Source: Darksidea phi
Lineage: Eukaryota > Ascomycota > Dothideomycetes > Pleosporales > Lentitheciaceae
DNA: 64,000 nt
Reading direction: 5' to 3'
Assembly (NCBI GenBank): GCA_030770425.1
Contig: JASJFT010000199.1
Coordinates: forward strand, 1 to 64,000
Made by a program: the position numbers and the translations under genes. Below the pieces are notes generated by a model. That model saw only the letters and a list, made by a program, of their open reading frames with translations, made no database searches and was not told where the DNA came from. Each line of letters starts with the position of its first letter. The first letter of the stretch is position 1. This document shows positions 50,220-62,773 of the stretch, one piece after another.

Positions 50220-50487
50220 TATTACGGTCTATTTCCTAGGTAATCTAATTATTTTACTTATTTTCTATTTTAGTTAGTAGATTAGGTAATCCTAAGGATT
50301 AGTCTAATAGTTAGTTAGCTTATTTAGTATACTAAGCCCTATTTAGGTATAAGAACCTTCTATTCTTATATTCTTATAGTACTATCTTAGAATAGCTTTA
50401 ATATATCGATTCTACTATTAGTTAATTAGAAGGCTATTTTAGTTATTATAACTCCTAGTTAATTATACTTAGTCCTAGAGTCTTATA
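50220..50487 (+). repeat. 5' LTR of element E (268 bp)
   Basis: Starts TATTACGGTC (TGTTACGG before RIP) and ends GTCTTATA (TTACA before RIP). Confidence 0.93.
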
Positions 50488-50979
50488 TTATTTTAAGATC
50501 TCTAAATTTTAGTTAAAGATAGTAGCTAAATATTAACTTCTTAAAATTCCTAAAGGTTTATAGTACTTAAGATAGGTAGTATATAATACTTTCTTAAATA
50601 AGTCTTAAAACTAACTACTTTAAGCCCTAATATTACTAGAATATCTAGTACCTTTTTTAGAGAGAAGGGACCTATAAAAGTATTATATAGGGTTAGATCT
50701 ATATTCTAAATCCTATAACTAACTTATTTTTATATAATTAACTAAATCGCTAAACTAGTATAATAATAAGATAATAGATACTAAGGACTAAGCTAGCTCT
50801 TTAAGGTCTAGTCTATTTAATAAATAGTCCTTCTACTTTATCTCTCTATAAAAGAAAGATAAAGATAAGATATAAGCTATAAGCTAGATAATAAATATAT
50901 AAGCTATAAGTAGAGTTTAAAGTAGAGTTAAAAGTTAAAAGTCTTTCTTTAAAGAAAAAGTATACTAGTAAAAACTAAT

Positions 50980-53900
50980 TAAGGTTTATAAACTAACCCT
51001 CTTAGAAATATTTATTAATAAAAATATATATATTAATCTCTAGACCCTTAAAACTATCTTCTCTCTTTAAAAGAAGAGTATAAGTAAAGATAATTTTAAA
51101 GAAAAGATTAATAAGTATATTAAAAGGGTTAAATTACTTAAAGAAGAAAATAAACTCTAAATCCTCTATTTAATAAATATAAAAGAATAGGAAGAACTTC
51201 TAAACTATAATATAGTCTAAAATATACTAGCTACTTAGAAGAGACCCGACCTAATTACTAATACTTTAATAGATAATAATCTCTATCTTATTATAGCTAA
51301 AAGACTAGTAAATATTATAGGAATAGATATAATTAGTAGAAATACCTTTATAAATACTATAGCTAATAAGTTTAACTAATTAGTTAAGAAAAGGGATAAC
51401 TATAGAAGGTAAGTTAAAAAATTCTAAAAAGAGTTTTAATAAATTTAGAAAACTATAAATAGGTAGTAGAGTTTAAAGAAAAACTTTAAGTAGTCCTCCT
51501 CTATAATTATTTATATTAAGACTAGACTTATAATTCTCTTTTAATATAACTCTAAGTTTATTTTTAAAACTTTACTATTATAATATAACTCTAATAATAG
51601 ATAAGATATAAAGAAGGTAGAACTTCTTCTTATAATAATATAGCTAAATAGCTTAAATATTAATCTTTAAAGGACTTCTTTTATCTATTATACTCCTCTT
51701 TAAACCCCTAGGCTCCTAAGAAGGTTCTAGTAAGATTTAGTTTAATATTTAATCTTTTAATTAAGCTTCTTATAAAAGAGGCTAACTACTAAATTAATTA
51801 TATTTTTAGATCTAATATAGACTTCTTTACTTAATAAGAACTATTATAAGTATTTATTAAATTTAAATATACTATCCTTTACTATAAAGAAAATAGAATA
51901 TACTTTTACTTTTTATTTTAATATCTATTCTATAAGATCTCTATTAGTCTTACTAGAATCTATAACTATTATCTTAAATAATAGAATATAAGTTCTTATT
52001 TAAGAGAAGAATATTATAAGAAATTATTAAAGTAAATTCTTATAAATTTCTAACTTCTAAAAGATTATATTCTATTTTAACTTTATTTTATTTAAAAATA
52101 ATAGAGAGTCTAAGTTAAAGAACTAGCTTTATAATATAGAATAGAAACTTACTATTAATAAGAACTAATATATATAAGAAACCCTCTAATAGATAACTAA
52201 GATTTATTAAATCTATATTATATTCTAATTAATAGGTCTAGTAAAAGACTATATTTAAATATAACTAAATTTTAGAAAAAAAAAAGTAAACTTCGTATTT
52301 AATATAAATTTATTAGAATATTTTAAGAAATATTATAAAGATTTCTATATAAAGAAGAAAATAAAAGTTAAATTCTACTAACTACGTATAAATATATTTA
52401 GTAAAGTTAGTAACTTTATTAAGAATTTTAAGTATCTAATAATAAAGATCTATCTATCTTATTACTAGTAGAATAAAGAATTTATAAATAAGTTCTACTT
52501 TAATCTAAAAAATAAGGTAAATTTATTTAATAATAGTAATTTTATTTTTAGTAAGCTTTATAAATATATAACTTTAATTAATAGAATATTATTTAAGAAT
52601 AATTAATATTAAAAGGTCTAACTTATCTAAAATAACTAATTAGCTATTTTTAAGAGAAAGTAGTCAACTATAAGTAGGATCTTTTTTAATAAATTAAAAA
52701 AAAAGTCTATTTATTTTAAAGATATATCTAAGCTCTATAACTACTCTTTTAAGAAGTATAAAAAATAAGACTATTACTTTAATTATAAAAAAAGAAATAA
52801 ATAATAAAATTACTCTAACTATATTATATATAAAGTAATATAAAATACTATAAAAATAAAAGTTAATACTATCTTTTTTAATAATTTTAAAGAAGAAGTT
52901 TATTTAGACTTCCTATATAAAAAAGAAAGTAATTTAAAATATAATTTTAATATCTTCTTTATATTATTAAAAAATAAAAACTATTAAAGAAGAGCTTCTC
53001 TCTAATAACCTATATAGGAGTAATTAAACCCCTTAATTATTAATAATATATTAAGATACTATAGCTCGTTAATTTAAAATTATTTATACTCTTTATTTAA
53101 CTTATAGTAAATAGTCTAATTATATAGTTAAGAGAATTAGTAAATAGTAGTACTAGTATATATCTATTAGTCTACTCTAAATATTTAAAGATAATAAAGA
53201 AAAAACTAAAGCCCGTCTTCTATTAATTAAAGAAACTAATCCTTCTTAATAGGTTTAATAGAAAATATAGTTATTTAGTTAATATAGCTATCTAAGCTAA
53301 TCTATTAATCTAAAGAAAAAATATATCTATTTAATTTCTCTTCTATAAACTTAGATATTATAATATAATATTTAGAAGAAAATTTTTTAAGTAAATCTAA
53401 TTCTTAATTAACTATTATAACTAGACTTTATACTAGTTAGATAATACTTTAAAGTAGATAAAATATAACTTAATTATTATAAAAAAGTTAAATCTAAAGC
53501 TAGAGCTAGAATATTAGAATAATACTTTATATTATAATAATCTAATTAATTAGTAAATTAAAGTATAGAGGAAGATTTACTTATTTAAAAAGAATCTAAT
53601 ACTTAGTTTAAAGATTTCTATTAAAGCCCTTATAATTCTCTAGAAGGAGGTTTATAAGCTTACTAAAGCCCTATTATAAATAATAAAGAACTAGTAAGCT
53701 ACTTTTAAAAAAATATAGAGGAATATAAATAATAATACTAATAATAATTTAAAAGGTACTAAATCTAAGAAAAGCTAATAAAGTTACTAAAAAAATAATA
53801 AGAAGAAAAAAAAAGTAATATATATTCTTAATAATCTACTAAAATAAACTACTAATAATAAATTTAATATATATTTTCTTAAGCCTTTTAATATATAGAA

Positions 53901-56900
53901 GTTTATAAATAAGAAGGAAATTATATTAAAAGCTACTAGTCTATATAAAGTTAACTTATTAATTAAAGATAGATAATTAAAAGACTTAGTAGAATAAAAT
54001 ATATAAGATATAATAGTAGAAAAGCTCCCTTATAAAGATTATATAGGAGTTATTCTAAACTACTTCTTTAAGATTAACTTAGATAGATTATCCTCTAAAA
54101 AAAAGAATATTAATTATAAAATTATTCTTAAGAATAATATAAATAAGTTTAGTATAAGTTTATTTTATAATATATCCCTTAAATATCTAAAGTTACTAAA
54201 AGCTTACTTAGAAGAGTATCTAAAAATAAGTTTTATTATAACTAGTAATACTAACTTTATCTTATCTATCCTATTTACTAAAAAGCTAGAAGGGGGATAG
54301 AGATTCTATATTAATTACTAAAAAATTAATATAGTTATAAAAAAGAATATTATAATTATTCTTTTAATTAAGGAGATATTAATATAACTCTCTAAAGTAA
54401 AGATCTTTATTAAGCTAAATATATATTAAATCTTCTATTATATTAGATTAGACCCTAATATAGAAGACCTTATAACTTTTAAAATATAGTATAGAAATTA
54501 TAAGTATTATATATTATCTTTTAAACTATATAATAAACTAGTAATCTTTTAGTACTATATTAATTAAGTACTTAAGAATAAAATTAATAAAATTTATATT
54601 ATCTATATAGACGATATTTTAATCTATTTAGAAGACTTTCTTAAGTATAAAAAATATATAAATAAAATCCTAGATAAGCTTAAGAAGACTAGACTATAAG
54701 TTAATATTAAAAAGAGTAAATTTATAGTTATTAAGGTAAAGTTCTTAGATTTTATTATTAGTACTAAAGGAATCTATATAGACCTTAATAAGATAGTAGC
54801 TATTAAAGATTAAAAGAAATCTATAACTTTAAAAGAATTATAAGCTTATTTAGACTTTTATAACTACTACTATAAATAACTAAAAGATTATAATTATATA
54901 ATCTATCTACTTACTTAATTACTATAAAAGAGAAAATTCTATATCTTTAGGTCTAAAGAGTAAGCTATATTTAAAAAAAGTAAGATATTATTATATTTAG
55001 ATATTATTATAAGATATTACTCGTTTTACTATAGAATCTATATAGAAACTAATATAAGTAATAGTATTTTAATAGATATCTTTATATAACTCTAAGATAA
55101 TAGAATCTAATAATCTATAATCTACTTTATAAAGATAATAAAGTTTATAGAAATAAACTATAAGATTTATAATAAAGAGATACTTATAGTTATAAGAGAT
55201 TTAAATAAATAAAAGATATAATTTATAAAATTATAACTAAATAAACCCTTTTAAGTTATTATTAATTATTAGATACTAGAGTATTTCTTAACTAAGTACG
55301 AACTAATCTTATAATAAACTTATTAGACTAAGAAACTTATAAATTACTATTATATTATTTATTATTATTTTATAACTACTAATATTATTATAAATACCCT
55401 CTCTTAAAAATAGAAGAAGTTAAAAATTTAGAAGAAAAAAAATAAAGTTACTAAAACTTATATCTTTATTCTTTTTAAATAGACCTCTACTACGATAGCT
55501 ATCTTAATAGCTATTACTAATACTAAGAATTTTAAGTATAAAACTAAAGCTTATTCTTATTTACTTCTTAACTATATACTTTATAAAAATTATATATATA
55601 TTATACTTAAACTAGAGTAAAAGTTAGCCCGTTAAGAATATAAGTACCTATTCTTAACCCTATCTAGGCTTTTTCTCTAAAAAGAAAAATTAGTAGTACC
55701 TAAAGTAGGGTTTCTTAAAATCTATTTTATCTAAATAGTATATACTATATAGATTACTACTTATTTAAGTATAAAGAAAACTATTAAACTTTTAAGAGAT
55801 CTATATTATTAAAATATAATAAATAAGAATATAAAATATTATATAAAAAACTATAAGTAGTACTAATAGAGTTATAAGTTTTAAGATAAAACTTTAAATT
55901 TCCTTAAATTATTTCCTATACCTAAGAAGGTATAAGAAGATATCTTTATAGACTTTAAAAGCTTTTTAAAGGACTATAAGGAATATAATAATATATTTAT
56001 AGTAATATATAGATTATTAAAATATACTTTCTTATTACTCTATTTTAAGACTATTACTATTAAAGATATAGCTACTCTCTACTATATATATATATAGTAA
56101 GTCTTTAGTTCTCTATATACTATAGTCTTAAATTAAAATCTATAGTTTATATTAGACTTTATAAAAGAATTATATAGATTTATAAAAATTAACTAGTTAT
56201 TATCTATAGCCTACTATTTATAGACTAATAGTAATATAAAAGTTTTTAATTAATAGCTAAACTAATAATTATACCCCTTTATAAACTTTTATTAAGATAA
56301 CTAGTCTAATCTTCTATCTAGTATAGACTAGGTCTAGGTAATTCTTCTATATAATATAATAGAATTTTTTCTATTTAAGATCGAATTTAGCTATAAGACT
56401 TATTACTACTAGGATTAGTAAGAATATATCTATAAACCCTCTAAATTACTAGATAATATAATTATATAAATAGTTTAAAAGTTTATAAAAACCCGAACTA
56501 ATATAGTCTAATAGATTTATAATTATATCTAAGCTAATATAATAGTAGTTTAGAAAGCCTAGAGCTAATAAGCTAATAGAAAATACTACTTTCTAGATTT
56601 TAATATAGAAGATTAAGTTTATATTATATCTAAAAGATTTACTACCTTAAGACTAAGTCTAAAATTAAACTAGTAAATATATAGATCTTATTTTATTATT
56701 AGCTAAAGATATAGCTTTTATATAGTCTAGTTATCCTTTTATATAAAGATATATAATATTTTTTATATAAATAGATTATATAAAGCTATATAAGATCTAT
56801 TACCTAGTTAAGTACTTTCTAAAGAACTAGCTATAGAAGTAAATAGGTATTCTAAGTAGCTAATAGTTTATATTCTTAATAGCTAGATTATTTATAGTAA

Positions 56901-57130
56901 GCTCTACTATTAAATAGAATAAATAGACTATAACTTAGATCTAATCTATTATTTAGTAAGTAATTTTATAAATATAATCTAAAAAGTAAAAGAGTTCTAT
57001 AATAAATACTTTAATAAGCTAAACCTATCTAAACGACTAGTCTAATAGTTAAAAGCTACGTTATAAAATAAGTTCCTTAACCCCTAGTTAAAAGATAAGA
57101 TACTAATTAAGATAGAAATCTAGAAAAATC
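50980..57130 (+). pseudogene. Gypsy gag-pol relic of element E with chromodomain
   Basis: The best copy for reading the 268-bp-LTR family. Gag about 51.0-53.0 kb, with a possible zinc-knuckle remnant near 52.75-52.82 kb. Reverse transcriptase about 54.0-54.9 kb, with YIDDILIYLEDF intact (Asp-Asp at 54610-54615). RNase H about 55.0-55.25 kb (HIETDAS-like, then NYKIYNKEILIVIRDLN). Integrase zinc-binding segment about 55.72-55.88 kb, and core about 55.93-56.25 kb (DIFIDFKSFLKDYKEYNNIF). Chromodomain about 56.85-57.05 kb, ending in YYLVSNFINI..KVKEFYNKY. Chromodomains steer such elements to heterochromatin, which fits the nest. All breaks seen are TAA/TAG of RIP type. Confidence 0.85.
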
Positions 57131-57160
57131 GCTAGTATTAAGTATAGACCTCTACCCTTT

Positions 57161-57457
57161 ATAGTCTACTAAAATAAATAACGTAATATCTAGAGCTTAG
57201 GGTAATTACCTCTAGGCTTAAAATATCTTTCTTTTATAGTTTACTAAAATAAATAGTATATAGTCTATAGCTTATAGTAATTATCCTTAGACTTAAAGTA
57301 TCTTTCTTTTATAGTTTATTAAAATAAATAGTATATAATCTAGAGCTTATAGTAATTATCCCTAAGCTTAGAGTACCCCTTCTTTATAGTTTATTAAAAC
57401 GGGTAGTATAATATTTAGAGTTTATAGTAACTATCTTTAAGCTTAGAGTACTTCTCT
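57161..57457 (+). repeat. 75-bp tandem repeat, 4 copies, in the 3' UTR of element E
   Basis: ATAGT(T/C)TA(C/T)TAAAA starts units at 57161, 57236, 57311 and 57386, exactly 75 bp apart. This is the largest array of this repeat in the window. Confidence 0.93.
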
Positions 57458-57875
57458 ATAGTCTTACTTTACTATAAATAAAGATATAGAAGAAGTAAGT
57501 CTTATCCTCTAGTAGAACTATATATATATAACTTCTAGGTAATATAAAAAACTAAGTTATTAATATCCTTTTATATATTTTATAACGTTCTTTAGATATA
57601 CTAAGTACGTTATATAGTATATATATTAGAAAAATATTTTTTAAATAATAATTTATATAGTAAAATAAGTAGATATATATAGGGCTATATAATATTAATA
57701 TACTCTAAGAATAATCTAGAGGGTACTAGTTAAATCGCTTTTTAAGTAGAAAGTAATAGATATAGATACCTATTTACTCTCTTTACCTCTTCTCCTCTCC
57801 TTTTAAAAGTATTTTTTCTTAATTATTCGTTTACTAGGCCCTTAAGGATAAGACCTTATTTTAGAAGAGAGGTAA

Positions 57876-58142
57876 TATTATAGCCTATTCCCTAGGTAAT
57901 CTAGTTATTTTACTTATTTCTATTTTGGTTAGTAGATTAGATAATCCTAAGGATTAGTCTAATAGTTAGTTAGCTTATTTAGCGCGCTAAGCCCTATTTA
58001 GGTATAAGAACCCTCCGTTCTTATATTCTTATAGTACTATCTTAGAATAGCTTTAATATACCGATTCTACTATTAGTTAATTAGAAGACTACCTTAACTA
58101 TTATAACTCCTAGTTAATTATACTTAGTCCTAGGGTCTTATA
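57876..58142 (+). repeat. 3' LTR of element E (267 bp)
   Basis: Pairs with 50220-50487. Retains one TG step (TTTTGGTT near 57928), rare in this block. Confidence 0.92.
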
Positions 58143-60113
58143 GCTATCTTAATAATAATACTAAAAATATAATTTAAATATATAGAGCTACTAGTAGAAC
58201 TAAAGTACTATAAAGATATAATAAAGCTACTATTTCTATATAAGAAGGGCTTTCTATAAGCTATATAATAAGAACTAGTAATAATTAAGTATAAAGAAAC
58301 CTATAAACTAATATTCTAGAATAAATATAATATCTAATATACTTAAGATAATAAGGTTCTTCTACTAATATAGGTATATAAATATAATCTTAATAATTAA
58401 GACTATCTATTAAAATATAAGACTTAGATTTATATATATAACGATCTATAAATAATAGTAGAAGATACCTACGCTACTATACTAGCTATTCGAATATTTC
58501 GAGCTCTAGTAGCTATTACTACCTACTTTAATATAGAAATTTATTAATATAATACTATTAACGCGTTTACTAATACTAAGCTATTAATACTAGTCTATTA
58601 TTATTAGCTAAAAGGATTCTTTAATTCTAATTATCTATAGAAACTATACTAAACGCTCTATAGTCTAAAGATATTTCTATTACTCTAGTATAAAGAGCTT
58701 ATTAAAACGTTTATAGAGCTAGGCCTTATATCTATTAAGAATACTTCCTATCTATAGAAAAATAAGAAGCTACTAGTCTTCTTCTTTATTAATAATATTA
58801 TTATTCTTAGTATACTAGTATATATAACTACTCTATACGAATTTAAGTATAAGCTATTATAATAATATAAGATTAAATCTTTAGAAGAATTATAGACGTT
58901 CTATAGTATTTAAACTATTAAAGATTACGATAGTAGCTTAATCTAGCTATTATAGAGCTTATATATTAAGAAGTTTACTTAAAAGTATCCTTTACTAAAG
59001 TTCTACTTAAAGCTACCTACTATATTACTACTACTCGAGGAACTAATAGCCTTAAAGAACGAAATAATAGATTTAATTAAGTAATAATATATATAACTAG
59101 TTAGATCTATTAGCTATATATTAGAAGCTACCCGTCTAAATGTCTTAAAAGCTTATTTAAAGCTAGATAAGTTTCTTATAAATCCTTTATAATAATATCT
59201 AGATATTATCTATTAAATCTATCTATATTACTAATAAACTTATATTTAAATTAATATCTAACTTCTATAGAGTATTAGATATCTTTTTTACTAATTATAA
59301 GACTACTTAAAAGAGCTTATAAGAATATATATTCTTTCTATTTAGTAGACCTATTAATTAGAAAGCTATACTATAACGATATATTATAAAATTAATAACT
59401 AAGATAAAACTAATAGCTATCTTATTAGCTAGTACTAAGCTAATATAGTAATAGAGAGTATTTAAATATATCGGATTTAATCTAAATTATAAACGATTAA
59501 TATACTATAATAATTAGTAAATAATTTAGTTACTTATCTTATCTACTTTATAACTTAAGACTATAATATAATATATTAATATCTATTACTACTAACTTTA
59601 TTAGAAAGTATTATTAGATAATATTAATATCTTATATATCTTATATATCTTATTAAATAGTTAACTAGCTAACGACCTTACTAAATTACTACCTAGGTAA
59701 AAATACGAGAATTAGGTATTACTTCTAAACTTTAAGGATTTTCCTACTATATAGGTATTTTAGCTAACTATATAGACTTTATAACTAACTATATAGACTA
59801 TTTAACTAATAAACTAGTATATTAATTCTATTAGTATACTATATAAAGTAAAATTAAGAGTCTTATATCTCTAGAAATATTTAATTATATAAGAAATCTA
59901 TATATACTATAATAGTAGTAGCTATCTATCTAGTACTATACTAATATAAAGACTAGTTCTTAATCTATAATATAGCTCCTTACATTTATAAGAAGAGAGA
60001 GATCTATTAACTAATAATAAGCTTTAAAAATTAAACTTTAAAACTAATAAATAAACTTTAAAACTTATAAATAAACTTTAGCTTTAAATCTATATTCGAA
60101 TCTAAAAGGGATA

Positions 60114-60386
60114 TATAAGTAGTCGAGCGTTATATATTATATAATTACTTTATTTATATAATAATTTATACTAATTTACTATAACTTTATACTAAACTTA
60201 TAGTAGCTATATAATAATAAGTTATAGTAGCTATATAATAATAAGTTATAGTAACTATATACTAATTTATAGTAATTAATTTAGTTACTAGATCTAGTAT
60301 AATCTATATATAAGACCCTCTACTCGCGTTCTAGCTAGATAGTTAGATAATTTAATATATTTATTCTATACCTCTATCTATTTATA
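60114..60386 (+). repeat. Right LTR of copia element D (273 bp)
   Basis: Contains AGCTATATAATAATAAGTTATAGT twice in a row (about 60197-60245) where the other copia LTRs have it once, explaining the extra 24 bp. Confidence 0.9.
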
Positions 60387-62505
60387 ACTAGTTATTCTTA
60401 AGTAATATTTTATTAACTAAAGTAATATATTTATATAGCTTACTAAAGGTAGAATTATTATTATTAAATAAATCTACCTTATTTTTTAGATTAAAGTAGA
60501 GCTTATCTACGAATTCTTCGTTTTACTAGTAGTAAGATAGATAAATCTTTATTACTAAATACTTAAAATTCTTAATAAAGTTATTAACTTCGCTAAATAT
60601 ATTTATATATAATTAGTAGAATTTAACTTTTATCTTTTTCTTTATATAGAAATCTTTATAATATTTTTTAATATATTCTAATAAATTTATATTAGATATA
60701 AAGTCTACTTCTTCTTTTCTAAAATTTAATTATATTTAAATATAGTCTTTTACTAGATCTACTAGTTAAAATATAATATAAACTTAATAAATCTTAGCTA
60801 TTTACTAGAAGATTTCTTATATATACTAGTTCTTATTAATAGTAAGTTTCTATTCTATATTATAGAGCTAGTTCTTTAACTTAAGCTCTCTATTATTTTT
60901 AAATAAAATAAGATTAAGATAAAATATAATCTTTTAGAAGTTAAAAGTTTATAAGAATTTACTTTAATAATTTTCTATAATATTCTCCTTCTAAATAAGA
61001 ACCTATATTTTATTATTTAAAGTAATAATTACGAACTCTAATAAAATTAATAAGAATTTTATAGAATAGATACTAAAGTAAAAAGTAGAAGTATTTTCTA
61101 TTTTCTTTATAGTAAAGAATAGTATATCTAAATCTAATAGATACTTATAATAATTCTTATTAAATAGAGAAGTTTATATTAGATTTAGAAATATAATTAA
61201 TTTAATAGTTAGCTTTTTTTATAAGAAGCTTAATTAAAAGATTAAATACTAAACTAAATCTTATTAGAACCTTCCTAGGAGCTTAAAGGTTTAAAAGGGA
61301 GTATAATAGATAAAAAGGGTTCTTTAAAGACTAATATTTAAGTTATTTAACTATATTATTATAAAGAGGAGTTCTATCTTCTTTATATTTTATCTATTAT
61401 TAGGATTATACTATAATAGTAGAGTCTTAAGAATAGACTTAGAATTATATTAAAAATAAATTATAAGTTTAGTCTTAGTATAAATAACTATAAGAAAGAA
61501 TTACTTAAGATCTTTCTTTAAACTTTACTATCTACTTATAATTCTCTAGACTTATTAAAACTCTTCTTAAAGTTTTTTAAATTATCTTCTATAATTATTT
61601 CTTTTCTTACTAAACTAGTTATACTTATTAGTTATAGTATTTATAAAGATATTTCTAATAATTATATCTACTTCTATAGTAGTTACTAATCTTTTAGTAG
61701 TAATAAGATAGAGATTATTATTTATTAAGATATTAGTAATTAGATTAGATTCCTTCTAGGTAACTAGTATATTCTAAATTATATTATAGTCTAGAAATTC
61801 TTCTTATCCTTTCTTATATATTAAGTAGAAGATTTAGAATCTATTTTTTTCTTTAAATAATTTAACCCTCTTAACGTACTTATTAATCTTCTCTTTAAGA
61901 CTATCTTTACTTATACTTTTCTTTTAAGAAGAGAAGATAATTCTAAAAGTCTAGGGGTTAATATATACCTCTTTATTAATAAATATCTCTAAGAGAATTA
62001 GTTTATAAGTCTTAATTAGCTTTTATTAGTATACTTCTTCTTTAGAAGAGAACTTTTAGCTTTTAGTCTTACTTTAAGTCCTACTTATAGCTTATATATT
62101 TCTTATTATACTTAAAACTTATATCTTATCTTTATCTTTCTTTTATAGAGAGATAGAGTAAGAGAACTATTTATTAAATAGACTAGACTTTAAAGAATCT
62201 ATTTAGTCCTTAGTATCTACTATTTTATTATTATACTAATTTAGTAATTTAGTTAATTATATAAAAATAAGTTAATTATAGAGTTTAGAATATAAATTTA
62301 ATCCTATATAATACTTTTATAGATTTCTTCTCTCTAAAAGAAGTACTAGATACTTTAATAATATTAGGGCTTAAAGTAGTTAGTTTTAAGACTTATTTAA
62401 GAAAGTACTATATACTATTTACCCTAAGTACTATAGATCTCTAGGAATTTTAAAGATTAATATTTAATCGTTATCTCTAGCTAAAATTTAGAGATCTTAG
62501 GATAA

Positions 62506-62773
62506 TATAAGACTTTAGGACTAAGTATAATTAACTAGAAGTTATAATAATTAAGATAGTCTTTTAATTAATTAATAGTAGAATTAGTATATTAAAGTTA
62601 TTCTAAAATAGTACTATAAGGGTATAAGAATAGGGGGTTCTTATACCTAAATAAGGCTTAACGTACTAAATAAGCTAACTATCTATTAGATTAATCCTTA
62701 GGATTATCTAATCTACTAACCGAAATAGGAAATAAGTAAAATAACTAGATTACTTAAAAAATAGGTCGTAATA
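62506..62773 (-). repeat. 5' LTR of element C (268 bp)
   Basis: Same length as 33614-33881. Immediately followed by GTTAA and then the continuation of element H. Confidence 0.92.

Larger units (their letters stand above)
50220..58142 (+). mobile_element. Element E: complete Ty3/gypsy chromovirus (7923 bp), innermost of the nest
   Basis: LTRs 50220-50487 (268 bp) and 57876-58142 (267 bp, one base lost in a T run near 57920). Target duplication GCTAT at 50215-50219 and 58143-58147, inside the copia D linker between integrase and reverse transcriptase. Plus orientation, with polypurine tract AGAAGAGAGG at 57863-57872. Being innermost it must be the last to arrive in this stack, yet it is still fully RIP-mutated. 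Confidence 0.94.
46877..60386 (+). mobile_element. Element D: Ty1/copia inserted in C, split by E
   Basis: Left LTR 46877-47125 (249 bp); right LTR 60114-60386 (273 bp, longer by one 24-bp duplication). Target duplication ACTAG at 46872-46876 and 60387-60391, inside gag of C. Own DNA is 46877-50219 plus 58148-60386, about 5.6 kb, colinear with F except for a deletion of roughly 75 bp near 59213. The primer-binding site after the left LTR matches F. Gag-pol is on the plus strand with RIP stops; the VDDI box is INNI near 58790. Confidence 0.92.
33614..62773 (-). mobile_element. Element C: Ty3/gypsy inserted in H, carrying B and D
   Basis: LTRs 33614-33881 and 62506-62773, both 268 bp. Target duplication GCTAA at 33609-33613 and GTTAA at 62774-62778; the single difference is a C-to-T change acquired after insertion. 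Own sequence: 33882-37383, 45167-46871 and 60387-62505. The minus strand carries reverse transcriptase with intact Asp-Asp (complement of 37081-37086), split soon afterwards by B. Gag (about 46-47 kb and 60.4-62.3 kb) is split by D. Confidence 0.92.

Noticed and set aside
57161..57457. CRISPR array
   Set aside because: Units are contiguous 75-bp tandem copies without unique spacers, in a eukaryotic retrotransposon UTR.
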